From Thermoflexales bacterium (GTDB taxonomy: Bacteria > Chloroflexota > Anaerolineae > B4-G1 > SLSP01): a stretch of 8,586 bases of DNA. The notes under the pieces are model-generated. The model was not told where the DNA came from, searched no databases, and worked only from the letters and a program-made list of their open reading frames with translations. A program made the translations under genes and the position numbers. The stretch is taken from NCBI GenBank assembly GCA_015486785.1, contig WFQZ01000174.1, positions 1 to 8,586 of the forward strand, given 5' to 3'. Below, piece by piece: positions 5,871 through 8,586 of this stretch; within the stretch, counting starts at the first letter, position 1, and each line of letters starts with the position of its first letter.

Positions 5871-7234
5871 TCCGCGCCGAGGATGATCACGATGTCGTAG
5901 GGGGCATTGGGATCGCTGCCCTTGGTGAGCGCGGTGCCGGGCAGGTGCAGCAGGGCAATGATTTTGGCGGCTGTGGCCGGTTTGTCGCGGTTCAGCACTA
6001 CCAGCGAGTTGGCGTAGTCTTGCCGGTCGGCGTTGTCCACTTTGGCGACGGGGAGGCCGTGGTTGTTGAGGTACGCTCCGGTGCCACCGGCTAATCCGGC
6101 GCGGGTGGTGCCGTTGAGCACGGCGATGGTGGCTTTCTCCGGCGTGGGCGTGATCGCCGGGATGGCGGTGGCGGGCGGCGCGTTGGTGGCTGCCGGCGTC
6201 GGGGTCACGTCTTCCCAGAAGACGTAGGAGACGACGCGCCGCATCTGATCCCGCAGCGGGATCAGCACTTGTGCGCCGTCCGGGGTGGTCCAATTCTCGG
6301 TGCAGGTGGCATCAATCACGCCGAAGCGGATGTTTTCGCGTTTGACTTGCGTCGCCAGGTTGGCCAGGGCCAGGATTTGGTCAAGGGCCAGGTCTGTTTG
6401 CACCGAGCCTTGGAGGGTCTGGAAAATCTTGGGCGCGTTGCGGGCCAGGTCGGGGAGCAGTTCCAGGCTGGTGATGCGATCCAAGATGGCCAACATCACC
6501 TGCTGTTGGCGGCGGGCGCGGGCGAAGTCGCTGCTGCCGTGGCGCGAGCGGGCGTACTTGAGGGCCATTTCCCCGTCAAAGTGATGCCAGCCCGGCTCGA
6601 TGACCAGATGCTCCACGCCGTAATGTCCGTCCGGGTACTGTGGATCGTCGATTCGCTTTTCCACGTAGACATCCACGCCGCCGATCAGGTCTACGATCTG
6701 CACGAAGCCTTGGAAGTTCACCCGCACGTAGTAGTCAATCGGTTCCCCGAAGTTGTATTCCACCGTGGCCTTGGCCAGGGCCGGCCCGCCGCCTTCGTAG
6801 CCGTACAAGTCGCCCAGAAAGTGCGCGGTGTTGATGCGTCCGCTGTTGTACCCCGGAATGGGCACCCACAGGTCGCGGGGGATGGAGAGCACACCGGCTT
6901 GTTTGTTCACCGGATCAAGCGTGGCCAGGATGATGGTGTCGGTGCGCCAAGGGCCGGTTTCCTGCGCCCGCTCGTCAATCCCCAGGACGAGCACGGTGAC
7001 GCGCTGTTTCCCCGTCCACACCGGCAGCAGTGAGCCGAATTCGTACTTGACGTTTTCGCTGGGGGCGGTGCTGCCGGGCAGGCCGGGCATCCCGCCGGTG
7101 TGAGCCAGGGAGCCGCGTACCCACGAGAGAAGGAAGAGGATCGCGGCTCCTGCGATCAGCAGCAGCACGACGGTCAACATTCCGGCCAGGAGGGCCGGCA
7201 GGGCGTTACGCTTGCTCGTTTTTCTTCGGGCCAT
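5846..7234 (-). CDS. LytR-CpsA-Psr (LCP) family protein with C-terminal LytR_C domain
   Basis: Membrane-anchored envelope protein of 462 residues. LCP enzymes transfer undecaprenyl-phosphate-linked glycopolymers (teichoic-acid-like or capsular) onto the cell wall. A single N-terminal transmembrane segment spans ~12-39 after a basic MARRKTSKR start, leaving the rest outside. The LCP domain (~78-255) shows LVLGIDER, RTDTIILATLD (R97, D99), the SIPRD motif (R120, D121), the IGGVDVYV segment (184-191) and the conserved ARSRHGSSDFARARRQQ with arginines 229, 231, 239 and 241. A Pro/Thr/Ala-rich linker (~343-366) leads to a LytR_C domain (~367-455, starting IAVLNGTTRAGLA). ATG 7234 is supported by AAGGAG on the reverse strand at 7244-7249. 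It lies 65 bp downstream of mrp in the same direction. The acceptor glycan in this organism is unknown. Confidence 0.93.
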   Translation of the reverse strand: MARRKTSKRNALPALLAGMLTVVLLLIAGAAILFLLSWVRGSLAHTGGMPGLPGSTAPSENVKYEFGSLLPVWTGKQRVTVLVLGIDERAQETGPWRTDTIILATLDPVNKQAGVLSIPRDLWVPIPGYNSGRINTAHFLGDLYGYEGGGPALAKATVEYNFGEPIDYYVRVNFQGFVQIVDLIGGVDVYVEKRIDDPQYPDGHYGVEHLVIEPGWHHFDGEMALKYARSRHGSSDFARARRQQQVMLAILDRITSLELLPDLARNAPKIFQTLQGSVQTDLALDQILALANLATQVKRENIRFGVIDATCTENWTTPDGAQVLIPLRDQMRRVVSYVFWEDVTPTPAATNAPPATAIPAITPTPEKATIAVLNGTTRAGLAGGTGAYLNNHGLPVAKVDNADRQDYANSLVVLNRDKPATAAKIIALLHLPGTALTKGSDPNAPYDIVIILGADYAGVPSE

Positions 7235-7264
7235 GGGCGGGGACTCCTTTGCAGTGCGGACGGG

Positions 7265-7292
7265 GCGGCCTGACGGAGACCCGTCAGGCCGC
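7265..7292 (-). repeat. Perfect 12-bp hairpin between mrp and the LCP gene
   Basis: Arms GCGGCCTGACGG (7265-7276) and CCGTCAGGCCGC (7281-7292) pair perfectly around a 4-base loop. The hairpin begins 7 bases after the mrp stop. No T-run follows on the reverse strand, so it is not a standard intrinsic terminator. It could end or stabilise the mrp transcript, or reduce read-through into the LCP gene. Confidence 0.75.
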
Positions 7293-7299
7293 GCGGGGA

Positions 7300-8094
7300 T
7301 TAGGATTCAACCCAGTGATGGAGTTTTTCAACGATGGGGGTGACATCCTGGCTGGCGTAGGTTTCCACTTGCCCGGCATCGCAGAGGCGGGAAAGTTCCG
7401 GGTCAATGCCTACGCGACCTAGAAGCTGGGTGTTGTACTTGCGGGCCAGTTGCTCGCCGTGCCCCGGCCCGAAGATTTCCAGGTGCTCGCCGCAGTGCGG
7501 GCAGATGGCGTAGCTCATGTTTTCCACGATGCCCACGATGGGGGTTTTCAGTTGCAAGGCCATGTTGGCGGCTTTGCGCACCACCATATCGGCCAGGTCT
7601 TGCGGGGTGGTGACGACGACCAGCCCGTTCAGGGGCAGGCTTTGCATCACGGTGATCGCGGCGTCGGAGGTGCCGGGCGGCATGTCAATGATCAGCACGT
7701 CCAGGTCGCCCCACTTCACGTCTTCCCAGAATTGCTTGATGATCTTGGTGACGAGCGGCCCGCGCCAGATGACGGCATCATCTTCGCTTTGCAGCAGCAG
7801 GTTGATGGAGATGATCTTGATTCCGCCGGCACTTTCGGGCGGGATGATCTTCCCTTGCTCGTCTTGGAAGACCGCGCCGGAGACGCCGAACAGTTTAGGG
7901 ATGCTGGCGCCGGTCACGTCGGCGTCGAGTACGCCCACTTGCAGTCCCTTGCGGCGTAAGCCGGATGCCAACAGTGCTGCGGTGGTGGATTTTCCCACGC
8001 CGCCTTTCCCACTGAGCACGGCGACTACTTTTTTCACGCTGGCATTGGTTTTCTTGCCCGCAGGGTCAAGGTAAAAGTTCAATGGCTTTGCCAT
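7300..8094 (-). CDS. mrp: Mrp/NBP35-family P-loop ATPase, iron-sulfur cluster carrier
   Basis: Cytoplasmic ATP-binding protein of 264 residues that binds an Fe-S cluster and hands it to target apoproteins. The deviant Walker A motif SGKGGVGKST spans 28-37, with signature Lys30 and P-loop Lys35. The switch/Walker B-type segment LIIDMPPGTSD is at 134-144, and the phrase VLDADVTGASIPKLFG (55-70) is typical of the family. Metal-site cysteines form CPHC (C198-C201). The N-terminal MIP18/DUF59 domain found in many Mrp proteins is absent, so this is the short form. ATG 8094 is supported by AGGAGG on the reverse strand (8100-8105) with 5-base spacing. It lies between the small lipoprotein gene and the LCP gene, and may be in one transcription unit with them. 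ParA/MinD-type function is unlikely given the CPHC motif. Confidence 0.93.
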   Translation of the reverse strand: MAKPLNFYLDPAGKKTNASVKKVVAVLSGKGGVGKSTTAALLASGLRRKGLQVGVLDADVTGASIPKLFGVSGAVFQDEQGKIIPPESAGGIKIISINLLLQSEDDAVIWRGPLVTKIIKQFWEDVKWGDLDVLIIDMPPGTSDAAITVMQSLPLNGLVVVTTPQDLADMVVRKAANMALQLKTPIVGIVENMSYAICPHCGEHLEIFGPGHGEQLARKYNTQLLGRVGIDPELSRLCDAGQVETYASQDVTPIVEKLHHWVES

Positions 8095-8122
8095 GTAGAC
8101 CTCCTCAATATATGTAAGTTAG

Positions 8123-8156
8123 GCCCCGATCAGGGGCGTTCCGCATCATAATGCGG
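8123..8156 (-). repeat. Two small hairpins between the lipoprotein gene and mrp
   Basis: GCCCC/GGGGC with a 5-base loop (8123-8137) and CCGCAT/ATGCGG with a 4-base loop (8141-8156) lie in tandem in the gap upstream of mrp. No T-run follows either on the reverse strand. They may act as a weak terminator for the lipoprotein message or as structure in the mrp leader; the sequence alone does not tell which. Confidence 0.5.
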
Positions 8157-8176
8157 TTCACGATGCTGGCAAGTGC

Positions 8177-8389
8177 TCAAGGTGTCGCCGTAGGCAGCAC
8201 GCACACCGGCGCGGATGAGCAATCGGTAGTCGGTTCGGGGATGGTGCAAACGTCATCGCCGCAGGAAGCGGTCGGCAAGAGTCCCGCCGCAGGCGTGGCG
8301 GTGGGCGTCTGGATGTTGTGATCCCCGCCGCCGCAGGCCGTCAACAGTACGGCTACGATCAGCAAGCTGTAGAACGCTCCGAGTTTCAT
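8177..8389 (-). CDS. Small Cys-containing lipoprotein of unknown function
   Basis: A 70-residue predicted lipoprotein. It has a short hydrophobic signal (residues ~5-18) ending in the lipobox LTAC, with Cys19 as the lipidated residue followed by GGGD. The mature part is a Thr/Pro/Ala linker followed by four cysteines (C43, C48, C57, C63) in the phrase CGDDVCTIPEPTTDC...C, which recalls CGDGVC-type disulfide motifs of secreted proteins. It would sit on the outer face of the membrane. I chose ATG 8389 over the adjacent TTG 8392 because GGGAGGG (reverse strand, 8394-8400) gives proper spacing only to the ATG. No homologue is recognised, and its function cannot be inferred from its neighbour mrp. 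Residue composition and the ribosome binding site make it more likely real than chance. Confidence 0.78.
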   Translation of the reverse strand: MKLGAFYSLLIVAVLLTACGGGDHNIQTPTATPAAGLLPTASCGDDVCTIPEPTTDCSSAPVCVLPTATP

Positions 8390-8421
8390 CAATCCCTCCC
8401 ATAAGATGTGTTTACCACGCT

Positions 8422-8450
8422 CTATTATGTGCAGATGTCATACAAGTCAA
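8422..8450 (-). promoter_or_regulatory. Candidate promoter for the lipoprotein gene
   Basis: On the reverse strand TTGACT (8445-8450, 5 of 6 of the -35 consensus) is followed by the AT-rich CATAATAG. A -10 could be CATAAT (8424-8429, 15-base spacing) or TAATAG (8422-8427, 17-base spacing). The pair lies about 33 bases before the start codon. The choice of -10 is uncertain. Confidence 0.45.
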
Positions 8451-8491
8451 GGCGTGAGGGGAGAGCGTATCACATTAGGGACATACAGGTA

Positions 8492-8504
8492 GCCGAAATC
8501 GGCT
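8492..8504. other. Short palindrome in the right-end intergenic region
   Basis: AGCCGA and TCGGCT flank two A residues around 8491-8504, upstream of the lipoprotein gene and of the possible rightward promoter. It could be an operator half-site pair or chance. The rest of 8390-8586 shows no gene. Confidence 0.25.
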
Positions 8505-8556
8505 CTGGGGTTCGTAAAGTGGTTGAAAAAGGGGTGCGGACGTGCCCATAATGGAT

Positions 8557-8585
8557 TTGAGCCAACCCGCAAAATCAGATACAAT
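8557..8585 (+). promoter_or_regulatory. Candidate rightward promoter at the window edge
   Basis: TTGAGC (8557-8562, 4 of 6) and TACAAT (8580-8585, 5 of 6) are exactly 17 bases apart on the forward strand. The pair would drive a gene beyond the window, divergent from the lipoprotein gene. Confidence 0.45.
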
Positions 8586-8586
8586 G

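Noticed and set aside
5851..5874. Bidirectional terminator in the prs/LCP overlap (CGGAC...GTCCG, CGGG/CCCG)
   Set aside because: The stems are only 4-5 bp with a large bulged loop and no T-run on either strand.
5277..6293. 338-residue reverse frame across prs and the LCP gene end
   Set aside because: It spans two well-supported convergent genes and translates to Arg/His/Pro-rich sequence without a domain.
6269..7033. 254-residue forward frame inside the LCP gene
   Set aside because: It is the complement of the conserved LCP domain; no homology is recognised and no start signal is visible.
7300..8094. ParA/MinD partitioning ATPase
   Set aside because: The P-loop is similar, but the CPHC motif and the DADVTGASIPKLFG segment place it in the Mrp/NBP35 group.
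1..8586. CRISPR array, tRNA, rRNA or defence genes
   Set aside because: No regularly spaced repeats beyond the coding coils were seen, no tRNA-like cloverleaf or rRNA signature was recognised, and no nuclease, toxin or restriction gene is present.

Overview
The window looks like the left end of a metagenome-assembled contig from a high-GC bacterium, most likely of the phylum Chloroflexota (Anaerolineae-like). That placement is inference. It rests mainly on the C-terminal tail of the first protein (GVYLPLVIR near the last residue), a tail I associate with secreted repeat proteins of this phylum, together with its choice-of-anchor-Q/beta-helix architecture. No rRNA or tRNA is present to confirm it. 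The first 19 bases are essentially a Nextera transposase adapter, so the contig end is a library artefact and the first gene is cut off at its 5' end.

Left part, forward strand (20-5870): the 3' part of a secreted beta-helix surface protein; a PLP-dependent fold-type I aminotransferase; a cytoplasmic S9 family (prolyl oligopeptidase-like) peptidase; and a ribose-phosphate pyrophosphokinase (prs). Two hairpins of the same design (11-nt arms, 7-nt loop, GTGCGACGCAC core) sit just after the surface-protein gene and just after the aminotransferase gene. The second has a T-run and reads as an intrinsic terminator. A sigma70-like promoter and a strong ribosome binding site precede the peptidase. 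An imperfect GC-rich inverted repeat of dispersed-repeat type lies between the peptidase and prs, and it would inflate the prs N-terminus if the first in-frame start were used.

Right part, reverse strand (8389-5846): a 70-residue Cys-containing lipoprotein, an Mrp/NBP35-type P-loop ATPase (iron-sulfur cluster carrier) and an LCP-LytR_C cell-envelope protein, in that transcription order and possibly one unit. prs and the LCP gene converge and overlap by 25 bp at their 3' ends. The last ~200 bases hold no gene. They carry a possible leftward promoter for the lipoprotein and a rightward promoter-like pair ending at the window edge.

Overall this is mostly housekeeping and envelope content: amino acid and nucleotide metabolism, Fe-S assembly, wall-polymer attachment and a secreted surface protein. 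I do not see a mobile element, CRISPR array, defence island or a convincing new multi-gene system. The items most worth a second look are non-coding (the paired hairpins and the inverted repeat), the surface-protein tail and the small lipoprotein.
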